This document shows positions 1-11,164 of a DNA stretch of 64,000 bases, piece after piece. Within the stretch, counting starts at the first letter, position 1. The number at the start of each line of letters is the position of its first letter. A program made the position numbers and the translations under genes. Under the pieces are notes generated by a model. It ran no database searches and had not been told where the DNA came from. It saw nothing but the letters and a program-made list of their open reading frames with translations. The stretch comes from Theropithecus gelada (Eukaryota; Chordata; Mammalia; Primates; Cercopithecidae), in contig NC_037682.1 in assembly GCF_003255815.1 (NCBI RefSeq), positions 3,438,839 through 3,502,838 on the forward strand, written 5' to 3'.

Positions 1-337
1 AGGGAGGTGATGCCACCAGCTCCAGGCTGGCCACTGAGGAGCGTCCCAGGCAGGACTGGAAGCCAAGCTGGCATTCAGGTTACAGGAGGCAGGATTTCCC
101 CGCTGTTCTCTCCTTCAGGGCTGGACATGGCTGCCTCTTTGGGCCACCAGCCATGGGAGGGAGCCAAGTCCTTTCCTCTCCTGGATCCCACAAGGGTGCA
201 GGGCCTGGGGGCCTGAGGAGGAGCAGGGACGTACTGGGTCCCCACATGCGTTCCTCCTCCTCTTCCTAGGGAGACTGTGGTGGCGTCTCCCGGGCTGAGT
301 CACAAAGCCAGGTGTGGGGAGCGGGACGGAGCAGTGG
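1..337. other. No gene seen
   Basis: GC-rich sequence left of the first Alu. Open frames here are short, overlap on both strands and have no recognisable protein similarity. Confidence 0.5.
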
Positions 338-354
338 CTGTTTTCTGTTCTTTT

Positions 355-662
355 TTTTTTTTTTTTTAAATTCTTTTTTTTGAGACGGAGTCTCACTCTG
401 TCACCCAGGCTGGAGTACAGTGGCCGGATCTCGGCTCACAGCAAGCTCCGCCTCCCGGGTTCACGCCATTCTCCTGCCTTAGCCTCCCGAGTAGCTGGGA
501 CTACAGGCGCCCGCCACCTCGCCCGGCTAGTTTTTTGTATTTTTTAGTAGAGACGGGGTTTCACCGTGTTAGCCAGGATGGTCTCGATCTCCTGACCTCG
601 TGATCCACCCGTCTCGGCCTCCCAAAGTGCTGGGATTACAGGCTTGAGCCACCGCGCCCGGC
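355..662 (-). repeat. Alu (young, AluYR-like), reverse orientation
   Basis: Poly-T, then GAGACGGAGTCTCACTCTGTC, ending ...GGCTTGAGCCACCGCGCCCGGCC. It is flanked by a 17-bp target duplication CTGTTTTCTGTTCTTTT at 338-354 and 663-679. The variant end and the GTGGCCGGATCTC box point to an Old World monkey Y-type subfamily. Confidence 0.95.
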
Positions 663-779
663 CTGTTTTCTGTTCTTTTGGTTTTTTCCTGGGGCAGCCT
701 GCAGGACTCCCTTCCCAGCTTTGGGCCGCACTGTCCACAATGTGTCCTTAGCAGGCCTGCTGCCTGAAGGCTCGCCCCA

Positions 780-900
780 GCTCTCTGGCTCTGTCTGCCT
801 GTCTGTCTCTGACTCTGTTACTCTGTGTCTCTGTCTGTCTGTCTCTCTCTCTGATGCACACGTGTGCACACACACACACGCACACTCACACACACCCCTG
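780..900. repeat. Simple repeat (TCTG)n / (CA)n
   Basis: An interrupted CTGTCTGTCT tract followed by a CA/CACG tract (about 857-898). Confidence 0.85.
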
Positions 901-2340
901 TCTTCCAGAAAGCCATATCTAAACCTGTGATTCAGGCATTGTAATATGATCATAATAAAAACGGAGTTTCCCACCTCTCTTGGTGACAGTATTTGGACTC
1001 CTGCCTGAAAGGAAAAGAAGATGCTATTTATAGGGTCAAAACCTCCGCAGGACTCGGTGGGAAGCTGAGGTGGCTCCAGGGGGCTGTGGGTGCTGCTGAA
1101 TGGCATTGGATATGTGGGATAAGCTCGTGCTCAGACCTCCCCACGAGTGTGGAGCCAGTTCTCAGAGCTGACTCCCAGGGCGACGGGCTCTGCCTATGGC
1201 CCTGCTATGTGCAGCCAGCCCTATGCCATCCTCCACCGCACCTGGTCAGGAGGAGGAGCAGGGCCTCGTGGGCACTGCAGGGAGGTTGGTGATACACCAC
1301 AGAAACCTCACGGGGTAAAGAAAGACATGCCCAGAGGTTCCCAAAGCTGGCTGGTGCCCAGGTTGAGTGGGGGCAGCTGCTCCGGGGAGCTGCTGGCTGG
1401 GGGCACTGCCTTGGGCTCCAGCCGGGCCTCTTCTCAGGGATCAGGGGCACACCCAGCTCAGGACCTGGATTTAGGAGCCCCTTGCCTGTCACCCTTGGCC
1501 ATGGGCTGCATCTGCCACAGTCGTGGGCGTCTGCCTGCCCCATGGTGCTGCTGGAGGCAGGGAGGGAGGCTGGGAGGGGGCAGTTCACGGGGGCCCCAGG
1601 CTCCTGCTTGGGGCTCAGGGGAAGCTTCTGTCCCAGCTCTGAGGAGGGAGGCAGTGATCCTCCCTGCCCAAGGAGCAGGCACAGCATGTCGGTCAGCTGT
1701 GGGTGTGGAGAGAGCCCTGGGTAAGGCCGCAGGGAGCTGGGGGCAGGGTCTCCTCGGTGCTGGTACCTGAAGGAGCAGATCAAGGGGCACCCGGAGCAGA
1801 CACTTTCTAAGGGAGGCACATTGTGTCCAAGTTCTCACCCAGGAGGTCCGGTGTGTCCACTTGGGAGGCTGCAGACCCTGCAGGGATATGGCTATCTGAG
1901 GGGCAGCCTCCTGGAGCCTGCTTACTCAGGCGGTGCTCCCTGGCACTGACTGCTGAGATCAGAGCTGGGTCCTGAACCTCCGCGTTGGCTTGGGGCTGAG
2001 GGCCTGCTGCAGGAAAGCAGGGCCCTCCTGGGACACAGACAAGGAGGAGAGGGCTGAGGGCCTGAGAGGCTAAGGCCTGCCCCCTGCATTCTGGGTGCGT
2101 GTGCCCCTCAGGAAGAACTAACAGCACCTGCCGTAAGCCAGAAGTACGCAGGGTCACCTCACCCAGATCTGGTTCCAAGTTAATGAGACCTGGAGCCTTC
2201 CTAAAAAGTCTCTGACACCCCATGAGGATGACCCCATCTGTGACTTCAGAATGCTGGTGCTCGAAGACACGCAGTGACCCTAGTGGATGTGATGACCAAA
2301 TAAAACCCCGGTGATTCTCCTCAACCCACAGACCAACTGT
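901..2340. other. No gene seen
   Basis: GC-rich single-copy-looking sequence. Several frames stay open for 60-207 codons on both strands at once (for example 1147-1770 + and 1205-1819 -). That is typical of stop-poor GC-rich DNA, and none resembles a known protein. Confidence 0.5.
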
Positions 2341-2344
2341 AAAC

Positions 2345-2785
2345 AGGTGTGCTCACTTCCCGGAACCACCAGAACAAACAGCTGCCACACGCCAGGGGGC
2401 TTGAAACAACAGGAATTGCTTCCCCCACAGTTCTGGGGGCTGGAAGCCTGAAATCAAGGTGTCAGCAGCTGGGTTCCTTCTGGAGGCTCCGAGGGAGGGT
2501 CCTTCCCTGCTTCTCCCCAGTTTCTGGTGGCCGGCAATCCTAGGCACTCCTTGGCTTGGAGATGTGTCCCTCCAATCTCTGCCTCCATCCTCAGCCATGA
2601 CGTCCTTCCCTTTCTGTGTCTATGTCTCAAATCTCCATCTCCTTTCTCTTATAAGGGCACCAGTCGTAGGATTTAGGGCCCACTGGGGTAATCCAGGATG
2701 ATTTCATCTGAAAATCCTTCCTTTGATTACATCTGTAAAGACCCTATTTCCAAATAGTGTCACATTCACAGGGGTTTGGCCCTGC
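2345..2785 (-). mobile_element. Old MaLR-type LTR fragment (MLT1-like), reverse
   Basis: Contains the reverse-strand hallmarks of this LTR group: 'cttgaaacaacaggaatt', 'cacagttctgggggctggaag', 'atcaaggtgtcagcag', 'ttctggaggctccgagg' and 'agaccctatttccaaatagtgtcacattcac'. Edges and subfamily are approximate. Confidence 0.65.
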
Positions 2786-3667
2786 GCAAGGTAACCTTGG
2801 CAGTGTTGTGTTGATTTTCCCATTGAATGCCGTTGGTTTTGGTGAGCCGGTTGAACTTCTTTCCTGTCCTAAATGCTTGTGTTCTGGGTCTCTGTTGAGT
2901 GCACAGCCTCGGGGTCTGGAAGCCTCGATGGAGCAGATCCCGGCTCTGTGCCTCAAGCTGGAGGCCGTTCCTGGCCCCTACTAATGGAGAGGGTTGAATG
3001 GGGCGGTCAGCACCTCCTGGGAGCAGTGGAGGGTCTATGCTTTTGCTAGAAGCTGCCCTTTTGGCTTGCTGATTTCTAGCCAGGAACAACTGGGTACCCC
3101 GAGGAGCAGGATTTTGGCAAGTGCACATTGGGGTGGAAGGCTGGCTTCCCTCCAGGGATCTTCAAACAGCCCTCGGGAGGATCATAGGGAATCTGGCACG
3201 TTCTGTCTTCCACCTGTTGGGGAAGGCCTGGGGCTGCTTCCTGGTGACACACAGTGAATGGGTGGGGAAAGAAAACGACTGCCCCAAGGCAGGATCTGAC
3301 CAGAGAATCTGCAGTCTTAGTGGCCACCCTGTGATGCCCAGGAGAGATGCCACTTTTTCCTCTCGGGATACAGAAACCCAAGACTGCAGAATCGCATGGC
3401 CAGGTCTGTGGGGTGGGAGGGGAGTCCCAGATGCTGCAGACCCTGCTTGTACTCACAGGGCCACCACTGAGAAGTCACTTTCTTACGGAATTGGGGTTGG
3501 TTGGCAGGTGTAACTTGTGCACTGAGAGGCAGATGGAAAGACCCTAAAGATGACCAAGACCTGGAGGGAGAGTCACCCAGGACTCAGGGCAAGTCAGTAT
3601 TGGGGCATGCATGACCTGCAGCTCTCCTGTCACCCCTGCAGGAACAACGAGACAACCCACAGCTGGA
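2786..3667. other. No gene seen
   Basis: Unremarkable sequence with only short chance frames and no recognised repeat. Confidence 0.45.
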
Positions 3668-3682
3668 GATGGCTACTCATTT

Positions 3683-3975
3683 TTTTTTTTTTTGAGACAG
3701 AGTTTCTTTCTGTCACACACGCTGCAGTGCAGTGGCATGATCTCGGCTCACTGCAACCTCTGCCTCCCGGGTTCAAACGATTCTCCTGCCTCAGCCTCCC
3801 GAGTAGTTGGGACTACAGGCATCCACCACCACGCCTGGCTAATTTTTGTATTTTTAGTAGAGACGGGGTTTCACCATATTGACCAGTCTGGTCTCGAACT
3901 CCTGACCTCAGGTGATCCACCTGCCTCGTCCTCCCTAAGTGCTGAGATTACAGGCATGAGCCACCATGCCTGGCT
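3683..3975 (-). repeat. Alu (AluS-like), reverse orientation
   Basis: Full-length reverse Alu with a perfect 15-bp target duplication GATGGCTACTCATTT at 3668-3682 and 3976-3990. Confidence 0.95.
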
Positions 3976-4297
3976 GATGGCTACTCATTTAAGAGGAGCT
4001 AGAGCAGTGATTTTGAGTGTGTGCCTGGAGTCTCCCAAGTGGACAGACTCAGCCTCTTGGGGTCCTTGAGACACTTTCAGGAGTCCAAGAGGTCAAATTT
4101 ATTTTCATTGTAATACTAGGATGCTATTTGCCCTTTCCACCCTTGTTCTCTTACAACGTACAGTGGAGTTTTCTGGAGGCAGCCTATGTGTGATATTGCA
4201 ATGGAGAGAATACAGAAGCAGATGCAAGGATCCAGCTAGTGTCTGTTAAGCCAGGCATTAAGGAGACTCACAAAAATGGACAACAATGCCACTCTTT

Positions 4298-4602
4298 TCT
4301 TTTCTTTTTTTTTTTTTTTTTGAGACGGAGTCTCGCTCTGTCACCCAGGCTGGAGTGCAGTGGCCGGATCTCAGCTCACTGCAAGCTCCGCCTCCCGGGT
4401 TCACGCCATTCTCCTGCCTCAGCCTCCCGAGTAGCTGGGACTACAGGCGCCCGCCACCTCGCCCGGCTAAGTTTTTGTATTTTTAGTAGAGACGGGGTTT
4501 CACCGTATTAACCAGGATGGTCTCGATCTCCTGACCTCGTGATCCGCCCGTCTTGGCCTCCCAAAGTGCTGGGATTACAGGCTTGAGCCACCGCGCCCGG
4601 CC
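4298..4602 (-). repeat. Alu (young, AluYR-like), reverse orientation
   Basis: Full-length, with the same GGCTTGAGCCACCGCGCCCGGCC end as the 355-662 copy. Target duplication AATGCCACTCTTTT at 4284-4297 and 4603-4616. Confidence 0.95.
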
Positions 4603-4949
4603 AATGCCACTCTTTTCATAAAATATTTTTGTTTTGTAGAATATGGTTGGTTCTCATAAATAATGTGTTATTTACATTAACAATGTAATAGATTTATAAT
4701 AGTTACTTTTTAAATGAATAATTAAATGCAGATTTAAAAACATTTAGTGAATACTGATAGACATAACCTACAGAAACAAATGTTCTTTGTGGTTCTCAGT
4801 AATTTTTTAAGACTATAAAGGACCCTAAGACCAAAAGGCTTGCAAACCATGGATGTAGAGGATGCTGGAAGGCAGGGTAGGGATTCCAGTATGATGTGCT
4901 GAAGAGGGGTTGGGCTTTGGGGTCAGAGCTGGGTGTGAATCTAGGCTTT

Positions 4950-5560
4950 GCCATCCTCACCTATTCCTCTACTACCATTGTTACCTCAACCTCCACCATC
5001 ATTATCACCACCAGCACCGTCATTACCGCATCAACCATCATAGCTTTCATCATCATAATCATGGTCACCACCACCACCATCATCATCATTATCACTATCC
5101 TCACCATCACCATCACCACCACCATCATCAACCATCATTGCTTTCATCACCATCACCATCATGATCACCATCACCATCTTCATCATCATCACCATCATTA
5201 CCATCATCATTATAATCACCATCACCATCACCATCATCAACCATCATTGCTTTCAATCATCATAATCACCATCACCACCACCATCATCATCATCACCATC
5301 ATCAATCATCATTGCTTTCATCATCATCATAAACACCATCACCACCATCACCATCATCACCACCATCATCATCACCATCATCATCACCATCATCATCACC
5401 ATCATCATCATCATCACTATCATCATCATCATAATCATCTCTATCATCACCATCATCACCTCCTTCATCAGTATTACCATCACCATCACCAGCATTACCA
5501 CAATGCCACCACCATTTCCATCATTACCACCACCATTATCATGACTATTCTCACGATTAC
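4950..5560 (+). repeat. CAT/CAC trinucleotide-type low-complexity array
   Basis: About 600 bp built of CAT, CAC, ATC and ACC triplets with blocks such as 'caaccatcattgctttcatcatca' repeated at about 5131, 5239 and 5305. One frame reads as a His-rich open frame of 261 codons (4896-5681), a by-product of triplet periodicity and not a gene. Confidence 0.92.
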
Positions 5561-5950
5561 TGCCTCCCTTTGGCTGAGCATGAACTGTGTGCCAGACACT
5601 GTGTCAGGTCTTTATAAGTCATTTTCTCTAATCACCATAGAATTCTACCAGGCAGGTAGTATTATCCATTTTTACAGGTGAGGAGACTGAAGCTTATAAA
5701 AGTTAAATTGCTTGGTGGAGCATGCTCTGAATAGCAATCTGTTTGTCTCTGTTCTCTCTGATCCTGGGAAGTTACTCAAGCTTGGTTTGTCTCTATTTGT
5801 TGCTTGTTAGTTGGGAATATTGCTAATGTTAATAGTTTATCTGAATATCTACTAAGGACCAGGCACTGGCTATGTGGATGTCAACGTTAACATAATCCTC
5901 TTGATCATGTAAAACAGGTATTAAAATTACACCCATCTTGGGGTGGGAGA
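5560..5950 (+). repeat. MIR-like SINE fragments
   Basis: 5578-5700 shows 'gtgccagacactgtgtcagg...ttttacaggtgaggagactgaagct', the MIR core pattern. 5840-5940 shows a second related piece ('aggaccaggcactggctatg'). Subfamily not resolved. Confidence 0.6.
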
Positions 5951-6214
5951 GTCCCATGTGAAAAGCATCATCCCCCAGGCGTGGCACACTGTGGCACTGG
6001 GTGAATGCTCACCCCTGTTGTCACAGCTGCCCCAGCTGTAAGACTTGCATGGGGGAGGTGGCCAGGCCTATGGAAGACAGCAGAGTGGGGTGTGGCAGGG
6101 TGAGGTGCAGGCTAGTGATAGTGAGGCGTCCTCCCACCTCTCAGCTCTGCTCTGTTCTTTGGGCCAGGGATACTTGCAGCAGGCCCATGATGCTCCCTCT
6201 CCCTAATCACTTAT

Positions 6215-6800
6215 TTTTAGAGTACCTATTGGGTGCTAGATAGTGTCTAGGCATGGGGACATGGCTGTGAAGGGGACAAACAGGACTCCCGCCTGCATGT
6301 TGCTCAAACTTTTGTGAGAAAGACAGAAAATGAGTGCATGAACACAGCCCCAGCGACACTGGAAGGAAGGAAAGCCAATCCAGGGCAGGAGGTAGGAGGA
6401 GGCATGCAGTGTTGAGTGGGCTTGGAGAGGGGGGCCAGTGAGGACTTTTTCTGGGGAGAGAACATTTGAGCAGAAACCCTCATGAAGCAAGGGAGTGGGT
6501 GAGCCACAGCACCTCAGGGTTAAGTGTGTCCCAGGCAGAGGAAACAGCAGGTACCCAGGCACCAGGAAGCCATGAGCTTGGTGTGTTCACATAATGGCCA
6601 GAGGCCAGGGTGGCCAGGGGGAGGGAGAAGGGCAGGAAGTAGGTCAGGGAGGTTGCAGGGGCCGTCACACCTGGCTTCCTGTGCCCCACGTGGAGTGTGA
6701 TTTTATTCTGATTGTGATGGAAGCCATTTAGGGAGTTCTGAGGAGGGAATGTGATGGTCTTTGTTTTTGCTGTACAGACAGAATGGAGACAGGAAGTCTT
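6215..6800 (+). repeat. Ancient interspersed-repeat-like segment
   Basis: Phrases such as 'tattgggtgctagatagtgtctaggcatgggg', 'cccaggcagaggaaacagcaggt' and 'gtgattttattctgattgtgatggaagccatt' resemble an old dispersed mammalian repeat (LINE-type, possibly L2). I cannot name the family with confidence. There is no gene in this stretch. Confidence 0.4.
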
Positions 6801-7309
6801 GTAAACAGAGTCAGCGTTGTTTCGGGTTGTTTTGGGGTGCTTGAATGGGAGGTCAGGAGAAGTGGACATATTCAGGTACATTTTGAAGTAACATAATTTA
6901 TGCCTCCAGTGTTGGAAATGATATGAAGATGAGATACAGCATGGCAAATTGGCGCTACGTGTGAAGGGGCGGAAACTGCACATGATGGAATAATTTGGTG
7001 GAAAAGACTTCCTAAATGTTTCACCTGCATTTTCACTTCTTCTGTGATCTTTGAAACATTTGCTGCACTTGGAGAGTGGTTGTGGCCTACGAATTGTGTC
7101 TTTGCTGTCCATTTGCAAGTCTAGTCTTGGTCAGCAGTTGCAGTTAAGCGATATCTGCTTTCACAGCCTTAATAATAATTAGCTTTAAATCTTTAATATT
7201 CCATCATTCAGTACACTTATCACAGCATTTTTGCAAGGGATCACTTTCACAGCTCCGTATCATTACGTTGTGAGAAACACAGTAAGAAGGAATATTTGAC
7301 TTCCCCAGT

Positions 7310-8040
7310 ACCAGATCTATACTAAGCTTCTCCAGCGAGACAGAACTGATAAGATAGGTATACAGATATAAGAGCGGGCATTACCCTGGGGAATGGACTC
7401 ATGCGATTATGGTGGCTGGAAAGTCCCATGACAGGCAAGCTGGAGACTCTGTAATGCCAGGGGCAAGGCTCAGTCCAAGTCCAAAGGCCTCAGAACCAGG
7501 GACGCCAGTGGTCCAGGGGTCTCTAACTCTGAGTCCACACAAGCCTCAGGACCCCAGGGGGCTACTGATGTAAGTCCTGGGGTCTGAAGCTGGCAACCCT
7601 GGATTTCTCATGTCCAAGGCAGCAGCAGAAGAGTCTGTCCCAGCTCTCAGAGAAAGACTGATTTCCATGTCTGTATTTACTCTTTCTAGGCCCTGGTTGA
7701 CTGGATGGTGCCTGCCAACACCGAGGGCTGATCTTCCCCTGAGTCCACTCAGACTCACGCGTGAGTGAGTGAAGTATTATCAACTCTGAAATAGGGGCGA
7801 TAACTAATAACAGGATGGAAATGCACTTGTACGATGCCAGCACAGAAGGTTTGTCAGGGCGGACATTCATTCTTGCTATTCTCAAGTTTTGTGATGAAGC
7901 AAGTGCATTTAGATGCTGCTTAGCTGAGAATGTTTCCATCTCCTCTGGAAACACCCTCATGGATACAACTGAACTACTGTTTTACCAGGTTTCTGGTAGC
8001 TCTTAGCCCAGTCAAGTTGACACCTAAAATTAGGTCCACA
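7310..8040 (-). repeat. Ancient repeat-like segment, class uncertain
   Basis: Begins 'cttctccagcgagacagaactgataagatag' and ends 'cagtcaagttgacacctaaaattaggtc', which match the two ends of a common degraded primate repeat (probably LTR-derived). The middle is diverged. No coding potential seen. Confidence 0.4.
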
Positions 8041-8127
8041 GGTCTACCTCGTAGTTCTCCAACACAGTGCAACTGTCCTGTGTACAGACAGACAGGCACC
8101 AATCCTCTCCCCAGGACTCAGCTTTCA

Positions 8128-8227
8128 GGATTTCGGCATTCAGGATTTTAATCTGACATGAGGGATTTTCGACTTAGGGATTTCAGCATTGCGGATTACG
8201 CAGTTCAGGATTGTGTCTTTGGGGATT
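8128..8227 (+). repeat. Seven GGATT boxes with 15-bp spacing
   Basis: GGATT occurs at 8128, 8143, 8163, 8178, 8193, 8208 and 8223: spacings 15, 20, 15, 15, 15, 15. The loose unit is TTCAGGATTTCGGCA. It has too few and too diverged copies to be an ordinary microsatellite. Origin unknown. Confidence 0.8.
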
Positions 8228-8252
8228 ATGATTGACACCGAATACAACTATA

Positions 8253-8348
8253 CCTCAAAAAAGGCATAAGAAGGGAATGCTGAGAAAAAGATCCGGGCCC
8301 CCTCAAAAAAGGCGTATGAATGGAATGGTGAAAAAAGGATCCAGGCCC
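8253..8348 (+). repeat. 48-bp tandem duplication
   Basis: Two adjacent 48-bp copies, 8253-8300 and 8301-8348, both starting CCTCAAAAAAGGC and ending with GATCC and GGCCC, with a few differences. It lies directly right of the GGATT tract. Confidence 0.85.
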
Positions 8349-8439
8349 AAGAGCAGCCCGTGCTCAAATCCTGTCTAATGCACAAACCACATTTGCTTGC
8401 TTTCAAATCGTTGCTTATTACTTATATGTGATTAAAAAA

Positions 8440-9148
8440 AAAAAAAGCAGTAGGCGTCGAAAACACTCCCGAGGTGGCCCTTTCCAGAGACACTTTCTTC
8501 CGGTGCTGGCATGCTGGAGTCTGGTCGCCAGGGCTCTGCTGGGGGCCCCAAACTCTCTGAAGACGCGCTTTCTGGCTCATGAGGTGGGGGGCCCACAGAT
8601 GTTGGTCAGCTGTGGAGGGTAGCAGAACAGCCCCAGGGCCAGCTCAGAACCGGGGAGCCATCGATTCTGGCAGGTGAGGACTGCCCGAGGGCCTCTACAG
8701 GCCGGGCCAGGGGCTGGATGGGTGCAGCCACTTCAAAATCCCTGAAAGCAAATGTGGAACCTCGAGTGAGTGTCCTGCTGGGAAATGACCACAGCCTTGT
8801 CCTGAGCTGGGTGAGGGTGGGTCTGTCACCGCAGGGCTGAGGGGCACCTCTGTGTGCTCCTTGCCAGAGGAGCTTGGCAGCAAGTGTGGGGTGGCCCTCC
8901 TAGACAACCAACTTGAGTCTGGCCCATCCCCAGACACAAGTGCATGCAGGCAAAGGCCAGGGGTCAGGTCCTGCCCAGTCATTGGTCTCCTGAGCTGTTG
9001 GGTGCCAGGTGTGCCCTGTGATAGGACAGCGGCAGAGCTCAGCTGCTCCACCTCGTACTCTGGCCAAAGATGAAGGGGCACACAGTGGCCCTGCGGGGCT
9101 GGGGGACAGTGCTGCAAGCCTTGGCTATGGCGGGGCAGGGGCCAGTCA
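8440..9148. other. No gene seen
   Basis: Mixed single-copy-looking sequence; only chance frames, for example a 140-codon minus-strand frame at 8695-9117 without recognisable similarity. Confidence 0.45.
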
Positions 9149-9153
9149 CCCTC

Positions 9154-9875
9154 TGTCTTAGTGCTTTCTGTGTTGCTATTACAGAATACCTTAGGCTGGG
9201 TAATGTATAGAGAAAAGAGATTGGTTCATGGTTCTGGTGGCTGGAATGATCAAGATTGGGCAACTGTGTCTGGTGAGGGCCTCAGCAGCTTCCACTCACA
9301 GTACAAAGTGGAAAGGGGCAGGCACGGGCAAGGAGACCACATGGCAAGAGAAAGCAACAGTGCCAGATTCTCTTTTTTTTTGACTTTTAAATTATTATTT
9401 TTAGAAATAGGATCTCACTCTGTTGCCCAGGTGGGAGTACAGTGGCACTATCATAGCTCACTGCAGCCTTGACTTCCTGGGCTCAAATGGTCCTCCTGCC
9501 TCAGCCTCCCCAGTCACTGGGAACACAGGTGTGGCCACCACACCTGGCTAATTTAAAAAAAGTGTTTTTGTTTTTGTTTTTTTGAGATGGGGTCTTGCTA
9601 TGTTGCTTACACTGGTCTGGAACTCCTGGCATCAAGTGATCTTCCCAACTCAGCCTCCCGAAATCCTAGGATTACAACTAGACTCTTTAACAACCTACTC
9701 TCCAGGGATTGAATCATTTCTTGAAGGACTCACTCCCATGGGAGGGGTTGATCCATTCATGAGGGATCTGCCCCCATGACCCAAACACTTTCCACTAGGC
9801 CCTTCTCCTGTCACTGCCACACTGGGGACCCAATTTCAAGACAAGTTTTGGTGGAGACAGACCACATCCAAACCA
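9154..9875 (-). mobile_element. Solo MaLR LTR (MST/MLT1-like), reverse, split by an AluJ
   Basis: Starts TGTCTTAGTGC..GGCTGGGTAATGTATAGAGAAAAGAG and ends ..ATCCAAACCA. Flanking 5-bp duplications CCCTC lie at 9149-9153 and 9876-9880. An older Alu (9373-9676) sits inside it. The PBS and internal region are absent, so it is a solo LTR. Confidence 0.8.
9373..9676 (-). repeat. AluJ-like, reverse orientation
   Basis: 'gaaataggatctcactctgttgcccaggtgggagtacagtggcac...' through '...ccgaaatcctaggattaca'. The diverged body and long T-rich middle linker fit an old J-type copy. Inserted in the MaLR LTR at 9154-9875. Confidence 0.9.
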
Positions 9876-9880
9876 CCCTC

Positions 9881-10578
9881 TCTGACCCTCTCCTGGTGCC
9901 AGGCTCTCTGGCCAGGGAGGAAAGGGGTCCTCACTCTTGCATTTGCTGAGGGTGGAGATAAGGGTGGGCTGGCAAGAGCAGTTTAGTGAGGACAGAGTGA
10001 GGGAAGGGGTAATTATGTCCTACCTTGAAAACTCTGTGTCCAACCCATGCTGCACCACGGCCGGGCCAGGCCGGGCCTGCAGCTTCTGGTCCTTGCCTTG
10101 ACCTCCTCAGGATGGGACTCCAGAGAAGGCTTTGCCCAGTGCCCATCCGCCTCCTTCTTCCTTCCTAGTAGGCACCGTGTCCTCTTCAAAGTGCACACTC
10201 TCTGCGAGACAGAATTGTAACTCCACCTCCCAACAACTCACCATGGCTCTCTTTGTTTCTATTCGAGGACCTATTTTGTGGAAACGATCTCAGCCCATTC
10301 AGAGCCTGTAAGCATTTGGGATCACTTTTCCAATTCTGGCCTCTTGCAACCCAAAAAAGGTCAAGAATGGCTCCACCCAGTAGAACTTTCTGAAGCGATG
10401 ACAGTGTCCCACAAGCTGCCTGGCTTGCTGTAGGAGGAACTAGCTGCACACAGTTCTTTAGCTCTTAAAATGGGGCTGGTGCCACCATGGAACTGAGTTT
10501 TAATTAATATTGTTGGCTTAAGTAACCCTGTGTGGCCAGTGGCTACACTATGGACAGTGCAGATCTAGACTCTTAAAA
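9881..10578. other. No gene seen
   Basis: No recognised repeat or coding sequence. Confidence 0.45.
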
Positions 10579-10590
10579 GTGGTTTATCTG

Positions 10591-10878
10591 GCCAGGCAAG
10601 GTGGCTCACACCTGTTATCCCAGCATTTTGGGAGGCCGAGGTGGGTGAATTGCTTGAGGCAGGGAGTTTGAGACCAGCCTGGTCAACATGGTAAAACCCT
10701 GTCTCTACTAAAAATACAAAAATTAGCTGGGCGTGGTGGTGCATGCTTGTAATTCCAGCTACTCAGGAGGCTGAGGCATGAGAATCATTTGAACCCAGGA
10801 GGCAGAGGTTGCAGTGAGCCAAGACTGCGCCACTGCACTCCAGCTTGGGCAACAGAACGAGACTCCATCTCAAAAAAA
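10591..10878 (+). repeat. Alu (AluS-like), forward
   Basis: GGCCAGGCAAGGTGGCTCACACC to poly-A, flanked by target duplication GTGGTTTATCTG (10579-10590, and again from 10880). Confidence 0.93.
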
Positions 10879-10891
10879 AGTGGTTTATCTG

Positions 10892-11130
10892 GGGTTGGGA
10901 CTGGTGGCTCACACCTGTAGTTCCTGCAACTAGAGACCAGCCTGGGCAACATAGTGAGACCCCATCTGTACAATAAAATAAAAAAATTAGCTGGATGTAC
11001 TGGTGCATGCCTCTAGTCCCAGGTACTTTGGAGGCATTGACAGGAGAATTGCTTGAGTCCAGGAATGTGAGGCTGCAGTGAGCTATGATTGCACCACTGC
11101 ACTCCAGCCTGGGTGACAGAGGGAGACCTA
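10892..11130 (+). repeat. AluJ-like with internal deletion, forward
   Basis: Starts GGTTGGGACTGGTGGCTCACACC but jumps early to AGACCAGCCTGGGCAACATAG, so part of the left arm is missing. It ends ..CCTGGGTGACAGAGGGAGAC. It abuts the preceding Alu. Confidence 0.85.
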
Positions 11131-11164
11131 TTTCTTAGATTTAAAATAAAGTGGTTGATGTGCT

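Noticed and set aside
1..2340. Possible end of OSBPL5 at the left edge
   Set aside because: Human synteny places OSBPL5 to the left, but no exon with recognisable oxysterol-binding-protein sequence or clear promoter is visible.
4896..5681. 261-codon His/Thr/Ile-rich frame
   Set aside because: By-product of the CAT/CAC array, running on into a MIR fragment.
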